A model generated the notes under the pieces. It saw only the letters and a list, made by a program, of their open reading frames with translations. It was not told where the DNA came from and did not search any database. Positions 1 through 8,059 of a stretch of DNA of 20,814 nucleotides are shown piece by piece. The translations under genes and the position numbers were made by a program. The stretch covers positions 1-20,814 of the forward strand of contig DOQE01000134.1 of NCBI GenBank assembly GCA_003512585.1, given 5' to 3'. The number at the start of each line of letters is the position of its first letter. The first letter of the stretch is position 1. The DNA is from Bacillota bacterium (GTDB lineage: Bacteria > Bacillota_I > Bacilli_A > RFN20 > CAG-826).

Positions 1-601
1 TTAATTTAGGGATGTTTAATGTCAGCATTTGGTTTTTGGCCTTAGCTATTGATATACCTTCAAATTGAGTAAGAAAAGTAGAGCAGCATAAAGGCAATCC
101 GCATATTCCAATTCCTCCAACCATTTTGGCTTTATCTCTAGAGGCTATTTGCCTTAATTCGATTCGAGCCGGGATTAGATGAACCAATTTTTTTAGCAGT
201 TCCCTAAAGTCAACCCTTTTCTCGCTTGAAGTATAAGTTATGGTTATTTTAGTGCCGTCTAAAGTATATACTGCATCTAATAAATCCATTGGCAGTTCTA
301 ATTTTTCTACTTCTTTTTTGGTTATGTTTAATGCTTTCTTGCCTTGTTCTAGATTGAAGTTATAGTCAATCAAATCATCTTTTGTCGGCTTTCTTAAAAT
401 GGCCTTTAGTTCTAGTGAACCTTTATACTCGTTAATTTGGGTTAATGGAGTAGAAACTTTTCCCATTTCTAATCCACCGGCAGTTTCTACAACGACTAAA
501 TCACCTTCTTTTAAATCATTGAAGCTTGTCGAAAAGTAATAGGACTTATCGTTTCCAAGGAATTTAATTCCTACATAATATAATGTTTCATTTTCATTCA
601 T
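1..601 (-). CDS. ricT: RicT/YaaT-like PSP1-domain protein, C-terminus cut off by window edge
   Basis: This minus-strand frame stays open from an ATG at 601 to the left edge, giving about 200 codons with no stop in the window. Its start overlaps the holB stop by 8 bases. The N-terminus begins MNENETLYYVG and the visible C-terminal part carries the PSP1-type core: ELRQIASRDKAKMVGGIG followed by a cysteine cluster (C167, C172, C173 in GICGLPLCCSTF). In Bacillus the homologue YaaT/RicT works in the cytoplasm with RicA and RicF in an Fe-S-binding complex that tunes RNase Y processing, and it also lies directly after holB. The second cysteine cluster expected in the family would fall beyond the edge. 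Family assignment is firm from the motif and the position; the partner proteins are not visible here. Confidence 0.9.
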   Translation of the reverse strand, partial: MNENETLYYVGIKFLGNDKSYYFSTSFNDLKEGDLVVVETAGGLEMGKVSTPLTQINEYKGSLELKAILRKPTKDDLIDYNFNLEQGKKALNITKKEVEKLELPMDLLDAVYTLDGTKITITYTSSEKRVDFRELLKKLVHLIPARIELRQIASRDKAKMVGGIGICGLPLCCSTFLTQFEGISIAKAKNQMLTLNIPKL

Positions 602-1583
602 GGGTTGTCTCCTTGCAGATTAGTTTAATCAAATGGGTAAAAAGCAAACCTAAGTTAATATTGGTTTCGATTTCTCCTCTTAATGTTAAGACATTTAAAA
701 GGGCATCTTCTAAAGAGGGGATTGAATTATTGATTTGGGAAATCTCTTCTTTTAAGCTTTCTAGAGTTATTTTTTCGTTGTTTTTTCTCGATATGGCATC
801 TTCTATGGCACACGATAAAAAATCAAAGAACTTTCTTGCATTTTGCTTGGTTGTGATTAGGGAAATTACATTTTTTTCCAATATGTATCTAGCATAAGAG
901 GGATCATTTGTTAAAGCTTCTAGAAAGGATAAAAAAGCTTCTTTTGTTTTTAAATAATCTTCGTCTTTACTTATTTGTTCTATTAAATTTGCATCATTAT
1001 AAAATGATGATAAAAGCTCGGCATCAAGAGTAGGGACTCCTAAGTTTAAAGCTTCTATCTTTACTTCTTCTTTTTGCTTTAGAAGTAACCTGATGGTTTC
1101 GCATCTAGATATTATGGTCGGTAATATTTTAGCTTCGTTTTGTGAAGTTAAAATTGCATAAGTATTAGGGGTAGGCTCTTCTAAAAACTTAAGCAAGGAA
1201 TTGCTTGCCTCTCCTGTCATGTTTTCTACTTGATGGATTATGTAAATCATTATCCCTTTTTCTTCTAGAGGTGTTCTAGAGAAAGAAGAAGAGATAAAAC
1301 TAACGTCATCTTTTTTTATGGAACTTTCTTCTCCATTATAAAAAATTAAGTCAGGGTAATCGTTATTGTCTATTCTTTTACACGTTAAGCAAGTATCGTC
1401 TGCTAAAGGATTGGGGGAATCGCAAAGTATGGACTTGGCTAAATAAAAAGCAATTTCCTTTAGGGGAATCCCTGGTTCGCCTAAAAGCAAATAAGCATGA
1501 GAAAGGCGCTTATTTGCCAAGGAGGTTGCCAATGTTTTGCTAAGAATTGGCTGGTCGTTTAACACGTAATCACGAATTGCCAT
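594..1583 (-). CDS. holB: DNA polymerase III delta' subunit
   Basis: The 329-residue protein is an AAA+-like clamp-loader subunit. It shows the DnaX-like layout: LSHAYLLLGEPG near residue 35, then a cysteine group (TCLTC near 65-69), the NSLLKFLEEPTPNTYAILTS stretch, and the SRC sensor (ISRCETIRL). The phosphate-binding loop is degenerate (GEPGIPLKE instead of GxxGxGKT), as usual for delta', which does not hydrolyse ATP. It acts at the replication fork with DnaX and delta (HolA) to load the beta clamp. The start abuts the tmk stop with no gap and the stop overlaps ricT. Ends in TGA. DnaX itself is rejected as identity because a full-length dnaX lies in the same operon. Confidence 0.93.
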   Translation of the reverse strand: MAIRDYVLNDQPILSKTLATSLANKRLSHAYLLLGEPGIPLKEIAFYLAKSILCDSPNPLADDTCLTCKRIDNNDYPDLIFYNGEESSIKKDDVSFISSSFSRTPLEEKGIMIYIIHQVENMTGEASNSLLKFLEEPTPNTYAILTSQNEAKILPTIISRCETIRLLLKQKEEVKIEALNLGVPTLDAELLSSFYNDANLIEQISKDEDYLKTKEAFLSFLEALTNDPSYARYILEKNVISLITTKQNARKFFDFLSCAIEDAISRKNNEKITLESLKEEISQINNSIPSLEDALLNVLTLRGEIETNINLGLLFTHLIKLICKETTHE

Positions 1584-2210
1584 TTATTTTTCTATTTCTT
1601 CCTTTATGGCTTTATATGCATCTTCGATTACTTCATTTAATGGTTTTGACGCATCTATAATTAAGTATCTATTTGGATATCTTTTTGCTAATAAGTGAAA
1701 ATATTCTCTTACTTTTTTATGGAAATCGAGTTTTTCTAAATCTAGCCTATTTACTTCTCTATTTGAGTTGGCGTTGATTCTTTGTAAACCTAACTCTGGT
1801 TCAATATCGAATAATAAGGTTAAATTTGGATAACTTCCTTCTGTTGCAAACATGTTTATTAAGAGAACTTCATCAATTCCTAATCCTCTTGCCCCACCTT
1901 GGTAGGCTAGTGAAGAATCTAAATATCTATCACAAAAAACTATTTCCCCTCTTTTTAAGGCCGGCCAGATTTTTTCGACTAGGTGTTGCCTTCTAGATGC
2001 AGCATATAAAAGTGCTTCGGTTCGAGGATCCATGTTTGTATTCTTTTTGTCTAAAATGACGTTTCTTATTTCTTCGGCGATAGGGGTTCCGCCGGGTTCT
2101 CTAGTGAGGATTAATTTATAACCTTCGTTTTCTAATCTTTTGGCAACTTCTTTTATAACGGTAGTTTTTCCTGAGCCTTCCCCGCCTTCAAAAGTTATGA
2201 ATTTGCTCAT
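1584..2210 (-). CDS. tmk: Thymidylate kinase
   Basis: The 208-residue protein phosphorylates dTMP to dTDP with ATP in the cytoplasm, the step after thymidylate synthase. Visible motifs are the N-terminal P-loop FEGGEGSGKTT, the TREPGGTPIAEEIR segment that binds substrate, and the DRYLDSSLAYQGGARGLG motif, all in family order and at the usual length. It overlaps the recR stop by 4 bases and its stop abuts holB, so it should be translated from the common dnaX operon message. This order (recR, tmk, holB, ricT) is the Bacillus arrangement without the small genes that separate them there. Confidence 0.96.
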   Translation of the reverse strand: MSKFITFEGGEGSGKTTVIKEVAKRLENEGYKLILTREPGGTPIAEEIRNVILDKKNTNMDPRTEALLYAASRRQHLVEKIWPALKRGEIVFCDRYLDSSLAYQGGARGLGIDEVLLINMFATEGSYPNLTLLFDIEPELGLQRINANSNREVNRLDLEKLDFHKKVREYFHLLAKRYPNRYLIIDASKPLNEVIEDAYKAIKEEIEK

Positions 2211-2803
2211 ATTTTCTTTCTCCCTTCAAGCGCCTTTGATAATGTTAATGAATCGGCATAATCCAACGATGCTCCAAAAGGCAACCCATAAGCTAGCCTA
2301 GTTATTGTTACGTTCTCATTTTCAAGAATTTTAGAAACATATAAAGAGGTGGTTTCTCCTTCTAGTGTTGGGTTTGTGGCAATTATTATTTCTTTTATGT
2401 GCTCACTAGATATCCTAGAAACAAGTGAGTCCAAATTTAGATTTTCTGGGCCATATCCTTTGCTTGGGGAAATAAGTCCTCCTAAAACATGGTATACCCC
2501 GTTATAGTCATTGATTTTTTCAAATGGCAATACATCTTTAGGCTGAGTTAAAACGATGCAAGTGGAGTGGTCTCTATTTGGGTTAGAACAAATATCGCAC
2601 AAATCGTCTTCGGTATATAAACCACATTTTGGGCATTTATGGATTTTTGTTTTGCTATTGATTATGGCTTTCCCAAATTCCTCTATATCCTCCTTTTTCA
2701 TGTCTAAAACGGCATAAGCCATCCTTTCGGCGGTTTTAGGCCCGATTCCAGGCAATTTTGAAAAAGAATCCATTAAAGAAAGTAGGGTTTTTAATTCTTT
2801 CAT
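2207..2803 (-). CDS. recR: Recombination mediator RecR
   Basis: The 198-residue protein helps load RecA at gaps together with RecF and RecO. The sequence shows the helix-hairpin-helix start (SKLPGIGPKTAERMAY), a four-cysteine zinc site (CPKCGLYTEDDLCDIC), then a Toprim domain (CIVLTQPKDV, YHVLGGLISPSKG, IIIATNPTLEGETTSLY), and a C-terminus LAYGLPFGASLDYAD. The length is typical. Only two bases separate it from ybaB upstream and it overlaps tmk by four, so it is translationally linked. recR beside dnaX and ybaB is one of the most conserved bacterial gene clusters. Confidence 0.97.
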   Translation of the reverse strand: MKELKTLLSLMDSFSKLPGIGPKTAERMAYAVLDMKKEDIEEFGKAIINSKTKIHKCPKCGLYTEDDLCDICSNPNRDHSTCIVLTQPKDVLPFEKINDYNGVYHVLGGLISPSKGYGPENLNLDSLVSRISSEHIKEIIIATNPTLEGETTSLYVSKILENENVTITRLAYGLPFGASLDYADSLTLSKALEGRKKI

Positions 2804-2805
2804 TA

Positions 2806-3108
2806 TTAGAAAAGCATTCCTTGTTGGCCAGTAATTTTTGTTTCTATTTCATCGTTGGCCTTGTTTATTTTTTCTATTGCTTCATTTATTGCTAAGGAAA
2901 TCGATTCTTCTAGCATTTCCTTATTATCGGCTTCAAGGGCATCCTTATCGATTGATATGGATTTTAAGACGCGGGAACCTAGCATTGTTATTTCTACCAT
3001 GCCGGATTTAGAGACTTTGAATTCTTCTTTTTCAAGTTGTTCGTGAGCTTTCTTTAGTTCACGTTGCATTTTTTGCGCCTGCATTAGCATTTGTTGCATT
3101 TGGTTCAT
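2806..3108 (-). CDS. YbaB/EbfC nucleoid-associated protein
   Basis: A 100-residue protein with the family's alpha-beta-alpha pattern: an N-terminal Gln/Met-rich helix (MNQMQQMLMQAQKMQRELKK), a central beta region (VEITMLGSRVLKSISIDKDAL), and a C-terminal acidic helix ending GQQGMLF. YbaB/EbfC dimers bind DNA and are thought to compact the nucleoid or modulate expression. A good ribosome-binding site, AAAGGAG, lies nine bases before the ATG inside the end of dnaX, and recR follows after two bases. Its place between dnaX and recR supports the call strongly. Confidence 0.95.
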   Translation of the reverse strand: MNQMQQMLMQAQKMQRELKKAHEQLEKEEFKVSKSGMVEITMLGSRVLKSISIDKDALEADNKEMLEESISLAINEAIEKINKANDEIETKITGQQGMLF

Positions 3109-3112
3109 TTTT

Positions 3113-4900
3113 TTATTCTCCTTTTTTTGGTAATTCTAAATTAATTTCCTCTATCTTAGGCAATGTGTTTAATTGCTGGGAATTAAAGAATGTGTTTTGC
3201 ACTTTGTTGGATAAGTCTCTATCCAAAGCGTATATAAACACTTTTCTTCCAAGTAGGGTTTGTAGCAGTTCTTCTAGTGTATCTTGATTAGCTTTAACAT
3301 TGACTTTGTTTGCTAATCTAGTAAAGGCATAATTTATTAAAATTGCGTCTTTGCATAAGCAAAATGGCTTGCCTTCGCTTAATAAAGTTGCCCCATCGCC
3401 AAACTTTTCATCTAGTTTTAAATAATCGAGTCTAGACCATTTTTCGCGAAGTGCCTTTCTTTCTTCTTTAAACTTGCCACCTAATACCATTATTTTGACA
3501 ATGGTATCTACGGATAGCTCGTATTTATCTCCGTCTAAAGCTATAGAAGAATGTTTTATCAAGGACGTGTCTAGTTTTTCTTCTTCCTTTTTTACTTCCT
3601 CTTTTTTTGGCGGTATGACTATTTTCTCTTCTTCTTTCGGCTGGGTTTCTTCTTCCTCGTTTTCTAAAAGGAAAGAAGGAACAGTGTTACCAGTATATTT
3701 TTCATTAGTATCAGGGTTGTATTCCTTTTCTTTTATTTCTACATGTGTTTCTTCTTCTTTTTTGATGTTTATTGGTATCTGCTTAGTATTTGTTGGTTGA
3801 TCTTTTCTTTCGTTATTATCTAATGAAGAAACTGAAGCCATTTTTATTAAGGTTAAATCAAATAATGACCTGACGTTTGATACTGTTTTAAATTCAAATT
3901 GGGTTTTTAATAATGTATCAATCATTTCATTTATTTTCTTTTTGTCAATTAGTTTGGATAGATATACGGCTTCCTCTTTTTTTAAACTTCTGATTAATTT
4001 TTCATCATTGGTGGATTTGTAGATTAACAAGTCTTTTAAAATGTCTAGAAGAGAGGAGCATAGTCTTTTTACATCTATGCCTCCGTTTACGAATTCTTCC
4101 TCTTTTTTTAGAATCGAAGCAACATCCCCTTTGATAATTTTTTCCAGCAGGTCTACTTTTTCTTTTGAGGAAGCTAGGCCAAAAACGGATAGGATATCCT
4201 TTTCGTTTACTTCGCCATTTCCATAAGCCAAGGCTTGGTCAAGAATAGAGAGAGCGTCTCTCATTCCTCCATCTGCTAAAGAAACAATTTCATTAATTGC
4301 TTCTTCTTCGTAGGCAAAGCCTTCCTTTTGGGCAATCCAAAGCAGTTTGGCTTTTAAATCGTTATCATCGATTTTTGAAAAATCATATCTTTGACATCTA
4401 GATAAAATTGTAGGTAACACTTTGTGCGGCTCGGTAGTGGCCAATATAAAGATGACGTGATCTGGCGGCTCTTCTAATGTTTTTAACAATGCATTAAATG
4501 CGCCTTGGGACATCATGTGGACTTCGTCGATTATATAGACTTTGTATCTGCCTTTTATTGGAAGATATCTAACTTGATCTATTAATTCTCTGACTTGGTC
4601 AACGCCATTATTGGAAGCGGCGTCAATTTCTATTACATCAGGATGGGAAGAAGAATTTAAGGCTAAACAATTGGAACATTTATTGCACTGGTGGCCTATT
4701 CCTTCTTCGCAATTTAGGGCTTTGGCAAATAGACGGGCCATTGATGTTTTTCCAGTCCCTCTAGGACCGCAAAAAAGATAGGCATGTGCTATTTTGTTTG
4801 AATTAATTGCATTGCGCAAAGTTCTGACTATGCTTTGCTGGCCGGCGACTTCTTCAAACGTAGAAGGCCTGTATTTGTTATATAAAGCTTTATAAGACAT
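3113..4900 (-). CDS. dnaX: DNA polymerase III subunits gamma/tau
   Basis: The 595-residue clamp-loader ATPase has a Walker A GPRGTGKT (45-52), a zinc-binding cysteine set (C64, C72, C75, C78), a DEVH Walker B (125-128), and an SRC motif (167-169). A central clamp-loader region follows, then a Lys/Glu-rich low-complexity linker (about 375-455), then a tau-like C-terminal domain. I start at the ATG (4900), where the conserved MSYKALYNKYRP begins; an in-frame TTG two codons upstream gives no RBS advantage. No Shine-Dalgarno sequence is present near either start, and a TATAAT box ends 11 bases before the ATG. The linker holds A AAA AAA and A AAA AAG heptamers in the correct frame, so a shorter gamma form is possible. 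First gene of the six-gene minus-strand operon. Confidence 0.96.
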   Translation of the reverse strand: MSYKALYNKYRPSTFEEVAGQQSIVRTLRNAINSNKIAHAYLFCGPRGTGKTSMARLFAKALNCEEGIGHQCNKCSNCLALNSSSHPDVIEIDAASNNGVDQVRELIDQVRYLPIKGRYKVYIIDEVHMMSQGAFNALLKTLEEPPDHVIFILATTEPHKVLPTILSRCQRYDFSKIDDNDLKAKLLWIAQKEGFAYEEEAINEIVSLADGGMRDALSILDQALAYGNGEVNEKDILSVFGLASSKEKVDLLEKIIKGDVASILKKEEEFVNGGIDVKRLCSSLLDILKDLLIYKSTNDEKLIRSLKKEEAVYLSKLIDKKKINEMIDTLLKTQFEFKTVSNVRSLFDLTLIKMASVSSLDNNERKDQPTNTKQIPINIKKEEETHVEIKEKEYNPDTNEKYTGNTVPSFLLENEEEETQPKEEEKIVIPPKKEEVKKEEEKLDTSLIKHSSIALDGDKYELSVDTIVKIMVLGGKFKEERKALREKWSRLDYLKLDEKFGDGATLLSEGKPFCLCKDAILINYAFTRLANKVNVKANQDTLEELLQTLLGRKVFIYALDRDLSNKVQNTFFNSQQLNTLPKIEEINLELPKKGE

Positions 4901-4911
4901 ATGCAATTTAG

Positions 4912-4917
4912 ATTATA
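4912..4917 (-). promoter_or_regulatory. Candidate -10 box (TATAAT) of the dnaX operon
   Basis: Read on the minus strand, a perfect TATAAT lies 11 bases before the dnaX ATG. If used, transcription would start about 5 bases before the ATG, giving a nearly leaderless message. The hexamer 17 bases upstream is TAGGAA, a poor -35, so the call rests on the -10 alone. Confidence 0.4.
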
Positions 4918-4944
4918 TCTTTTTATCCTCTTTCTTCCTAGTGG

Positions 4945-4959
4945 CTAATCTATGATTAG
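4945..4959. promoter_or_regulatory. Inverted repeat between divergent dnaX and prfA operons
   Basis: CTAATC-TAT-GATTAG is a perfect 6-base inverted repeat around a 3-base centre, in the 133-base divergent region. No T-run follows on either strand, so it is not a terminator. It could be an operator, but a palindrome of this size in AT-rich DNA can occur by chance. Confidence 0.25.
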
Positions 4960-5005
4960 AGAACAATTTATTTCTTTAAATTGCTTTCATGACCTTGCTC
5001 AATGA

Positions 5006-5011
5006 TATAAT
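5006..5011 (+). promoter_or_regulatory. Candidate -10 box (TATAAT) of the prfA operon
   Basis: A perfect TATAAT sits 22 bases before the prfA ATG. The best -35 candidate, TTGCTT at 4981-4986, is 19 bases away, longer than ideal. The weak RBS GAGAGAA follows at 5023-5029. Confidence 0.45.
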
Positions 5012-5033
5012 TTAGCAAGTATAGAGAGAACTT

Positions 5034-6122
5034 ATGGACGAAAATATGAAAAAACGCCTTGAGGCAACCAAAGAAAGGTTTGCTTCGATAGAGGCTGAAT
5101 TAGAAAAAGAAGATGTCGCTTCAGATTTAACAAAATTTACGAAATTATCGAAAGAAAGAGCCACTTTGGAAGAACCAACAAAGTTATATGAGGAATACTT
5201 AAAACACGAAAAAGAAATTCAAGAATCTTTTGAACTAGAAACATTAGGCGATCCTGAAATGGCCGAACTTGCTAAAGAAGAACGGAAGCAAGCTATTGCT
5301 AGAAACGAGGAATTAGAAGTTCAACTAAAAACTTTACTTGTTCCTAAAGATCCTAATGATGATAAGAACATCATCGTAGAAATAAGAGGGGCCGTCGGAG
5401 GAGATGAGGCCAATATTTTTGCTGGCGATTTATTAAGGATGTATGAAAAATATTCAGAAAAGCAAGGATGGAAACTAAAACTTATCGATGCCTCTTTAAG
5501 CGAGGCTGGCGGCTATTCTTATGTATCGTTCATGATTAAAGGCGATTCCGTCTATTCTAAATTGAAGTTTGAATCCGGGGCTCATCGGGTACAACGCGTT
5601 CCAAAGACCGAAGCTAGCGGCAGAATTCACACTTCGACTGCAACTGTTTTAGTTATGCCAGAGGCCGAAGAAGTTGATGTCCACATAAATCCAAATGACT
5701 TAAAAATCGATACATATCATTCACAAGGCGCCGGCGGACAAAACGTCAATAAAACAGAGTCTGCCGTTCGCATAACTCACATTCCAACTGGTCTAGTAGT
5801 AGCTTGCCAAACAGAAAAAGCACAGCTACAAAATAAAGAAATTGCCATGCAAATGATTAGAGCAAAAGTCTTTGCATATTTTCAAGAAAAAGAAGATTCA
5901 AAAAGAGCGACTGAAAGGAAATTAAAAGTTGGAACTGGCGAACGCAGTGAAAAAATTAGGACCTACAACTATCCTCAAAATAGAGTCACCGATCATAGAA
6001 TTGGTTTTACAATCAATCAACTTGACCGTGTCATGGAGGGTGAACTAGATCCTATTATTGATGCCTTGATTCATTTTGACCAAGAGCAAAAGCTTTTAGA
6101 GGAAGAGCATCAAAATGCCTAA
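5034..6122 (+). CDS. prfA: Peptide chain release factor 1
   Basis: The 362-residue RF1 ends translation at UAA and UAG by triggering peptidyl-tRNA hydrolysis. The catalytic GGQ is at 234-236 (SQGAGGQNVNK). The codon-reading tripeptide is PKT at 190-192 in VQRVPKTEASGRIHTS, matching the RF1-type PxT rather than the SPF of RF2. The N-terminal helical domain and length are normal. It overlaps prmC by 8 bases, so the factor and the enzyme that methylates its GGQ glutamine are made together. The same gene order occurs in Bacillus. Confidence 0.97.
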   Translation: MDENMKKRLEATKERFASIEAELEKEDVASDLTKFTKLSKERATLEEPTKLYEEYLKHEKEIQESFELETLGDPEMAELAKEERKQAIARNEELEVQLKTLLVPKDPNDDKNIIVEIRGAVGGDEANIFAGDLLRMYEKYSEKQGWKLKLIDASLSEAGGYSYVSFMIKGDSVYSKLKFESGAHRVQRVPKTEASGRIHTSTATVLVMPEAEEVDVHINPNDLKIDTYHSQGAGGQNVNKTESAVRITHIPTGLVVACQTEKAQLQNKEIAMQMIRAKVFAYFQEKEDSKRATERKLKVGTGERSEKIRTYNYPQNRVTDHRIGFTINQLDRVMEGELDPIIDALIHFDQEQKLLEEEHQNA

Positions 6123-6972
6123 AATTTTCGAAGTTTATAATTCTGCTTTAAAAGAAGGAAAAGAATTCAATATTTTATCTTCCGATTTGCGGGTTTTAAT
6201 ATCATTTGATATGGGTTTTGCGTCTCCTATCGATACTTTATTATATAAAGATAAAGAAATGAATGAATCGCAAATAAAGGTTTTTAAATCTCAATTTGAA
6301 AGGCTAAAAAAAGGTGAACCCGTTGAATATATTATTAACGAAGCAACTTTTTTAGATTTAAAATTATTTGTAGATAAAAATGTTTTGATTCCAAGAATGG
6401 AAACAAGTGAACTTATCGCTAATATTAGTGAGAGAATATATGACTATTTTGACCCTAGGAATTATTTAGTCGTCGCTGATATAGGAACTGGCAGCGGAGC
6501 TATTGCCATTTGTTTAAAGCATATGTATAAAAATTGGCTAGTTTCTGCTTCTGATATTTCTTCTAAAGCAATAGAAATAGCTAGAAAAAATGCCACTAAA
6601 TATGATTTGCCTATTTCTTTTTATCAAGGTGATTCTCTTTCCCCTTTTATAGAAAAAAATATGAATTTAGATATCATAGTTTCTAATCCACCATATATTG
6701 TCAATAGAAAGGAAGTTCAGCCTTCAGTTTCTTCTTATGAGCCTGCATCTGCTTTATATTTAGATTTTTCTTCTTCCGTTTATGAAAAAATCTTGTCCAA
6801 TGTTAGCAAAGTAAAAAAAGGGTCTTTACTGATTGTTTTTGAAATTGGCTATGATTTAAAAGAATATATCCAAGATTTGTCTAATAAATACTTGAATAAG
6901 TATGAGTATAAAATCGAGTTTATAAAAGATTTAAATGGGCTTGATCGATTTGCCTTTATTTTTTTGGAGTGA
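6115..6972 (+). CDS. prmC: Release factor glutamine methyltransferase PrmC (HemK)
   Basis: The 285-residue S-adenosylmethionine-dependent enzyme methylates the GGQ glutamine of RF1 and RF2. It has the N-terminal helical RF-binding domain, the GEPVEYIIN segment (about 67-75), VLIPRMETSEL (90-100), an AdoMet-binding DIGTGSGAIA (122-131), and the catalytic NPPY (191-194). The start overlaps the end of prfA, where GAGGAAGAG provides a ribosome-binding site. It ends in TGA, direct evidence that UGA is a stop codon here. Both of its substrates, RF1 and RF2, are encoded in this window. Confidence 0.96.
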   Translation: MPKIFEVYNSALKEGKEFNILSSDLRVLISFDMGFASPIDTLLYKDKEMNESQIKVFKSQFERLKKGEPVEYIINEATFLDLKLFVDKNVLIPRMETSELIANISERIYDYFDPRNYLVVADIGTGSGAIAICLKHMYKNWLVSASDISSKAIEIARKNATKYDLPISFYQGDSLSPFIEKNMNLDIIVSNPPYIVNRKEVQPSVSSYEPASALYLDFSSSVYEKILSNVSKVKKGSLLIVFEIGYDLKEYIQDLSNKYLNKYEYKIEFIKDLNGLDRFAFIFLE

Positions 6973-6975
6973 CTT

Positions 6976-8019
6976 ATGGAAACAAAAATTATTGATTGGG
7001 ACGAGATGGCTTTGGCTGTTAAGGCTATAAAAAATGGGGAAGCCATTTGTTTTCCTACCGAAACCGTTTATGGGATAGGGGCTATATCAAATTCTGCTTC
7101 TTCTTTTGAAAAATTAGTAAGTCTAAAAAGAAGGCCTTCGGATAAACCATTTACTGTTATGTGCTCGTCTTTAACTCAAGTGGCCATGCTCGCTGAAGTT
7201 GATGTTAATTCTATTGCTGTTATGCAAACTTTTATGCCTGGGGAAATTACTATTCTTCTTAAAGCAAGAAAAAACCTTCCATCATATTTAACTCTAGGTG
7301 GAGAAAAAATTGGAGTTAGAATCCCTAATTCAAAGGAAGTAATTGAATTTATAGATAAAATCGGTTGTCCTCTTTTGGTTCCATCCGCGAATAAAAGCGG
7401 GGAAAAACCCGCTTTGTCATCGAAAGAGGCTTTTGATATCTTTAATAAAGAAGTCCCTTACATAATTAATGGTGTGTGTTCTTCTTTAAAAGCTTCTACT
7501 GTTGTCGATTTAACTTGCGACGCCATAAAATTAGTTAGAGAAGGACCAATTGACTTTTCAAAAATCAAGAGCGTTTTCGATTCTGCTTCTTATTCTATTT
7601 CCATTGGTTCTGATCACGGCGGATTCGAGCTAAAAGAAAAAATTATCCATCATCTTGAAGAAAGAGGCTTTCAAGTAATTGATGAAGGAACCTATTCAAA
7701 AGAGTCTTGCGATTATCCTCTTTTTGCTAAAAAAGTAGGGGAAGATGTGGTAACAAAAAGGGCAAATTCAGGTATTGTTTGCTGCACGTCTGGAGAAGGC
7801 GTGTGTATTGCTTGCAATAAAATTAAAGGCATTAGATGCGGGATTGGCTACGATGATATAGTAACCGGAAAATGCAAAGAACATAATAATTGCAATGTTA
7901 TTTCTTTCGGGCAAGCTTATATGTCTGCAAGCGATGTCTTAAAAAGAGTGGATATATTTTTAACCGAGAAGTTTTCTTCCTTGGAAAAACACCATAGAAG
8001 AGTGGAAGAAATAGAATAA
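6976..8019 (+). CDS. Fusion: YrdC/Sua5-type threonylcarbamoyl-AMP synthase + RpiB-type ribose-5-phosphate isomerase
   Basis: This 347-residue protein joins two enzymes. Residues about 10-193 form a YrdC domain (FPTETVYGIGA at 26-36, KRRPSDKPF at 51-59, VPSANKSG at 135-142). That domain family makes threonylcarbamoyl-AMP from threonine, bicarbonate and ATP for tRNA t6A. Residues about 207-347 form an RpiB/LacAB domain (GSDHGGFELK at 211-220, YPLFA, CCTSGEGVCIACNK at 269-282, KEHNNCNV at 301-308, HHRRVE near the end), which interconverts ribose-5-P and ribulose-5-P. The RpiB active-site cysteine position is occupied (C270 by alignment). The total length equals that of two-domain Sua5 proteins, but the second half is RpiB and not a Sua5 C-terminal domain. 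In Bacillus, ywlC and ywlF lie separately in the same neighbourhood. RBS GGAGTGA; three-base gap after prmC. Confidence 0.92.
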   Translation: METKIIDWDEMALAVKAIKNGEAICFPTETVYGIGAISNSASSFEKLVSLKRRPSDKPFTVMCSSLTQVAMLAEVDVNSIAVMQTFMPGEITILLKARKNLPSYLTLGGEKIGVRIPNSKEVIEFIDKIGCPLLVPSANKSGEKPALSSKEAFDIFNKEVPYIINGVCSSLKASTVVDLTCDAIKLVREGPIDFSKIKSVFDSASYSISIGSDHGGFELKEKIIHHLEERGFQVIDEGTYSKESCDYPLFAKKVGEDVVTKRANSGIVCCTSGEGVCIACNKIKGIRCGIGYDDIVTGKCKEHNNCNVISFGQAYMSASDVLKRVDIFLTEKFSSLEKHHRRVEEIE

Positions 8020-8059
8020 TAATTGAGCCATTTAATCTAGTAAACCGCAACTAGGTAGT

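Noticed and set aside
4907..5033. SRP RNA (scRNA/ffs) expected upstream of dnaX as in Bacillus
   Set aside because: The 127 bases hold only promoter-like elements and a short palindrome; there is no room for or sign of the conserved SRP helix 8 motifs.
6976..8019. Ordinary two-domain Sua5
   Set aside because: The length fits, but the second half carries RpiB motifs (GSDHGGFE, CCTSGEGV, EHNNCNV) and not a Sua5 C-terminal domain.
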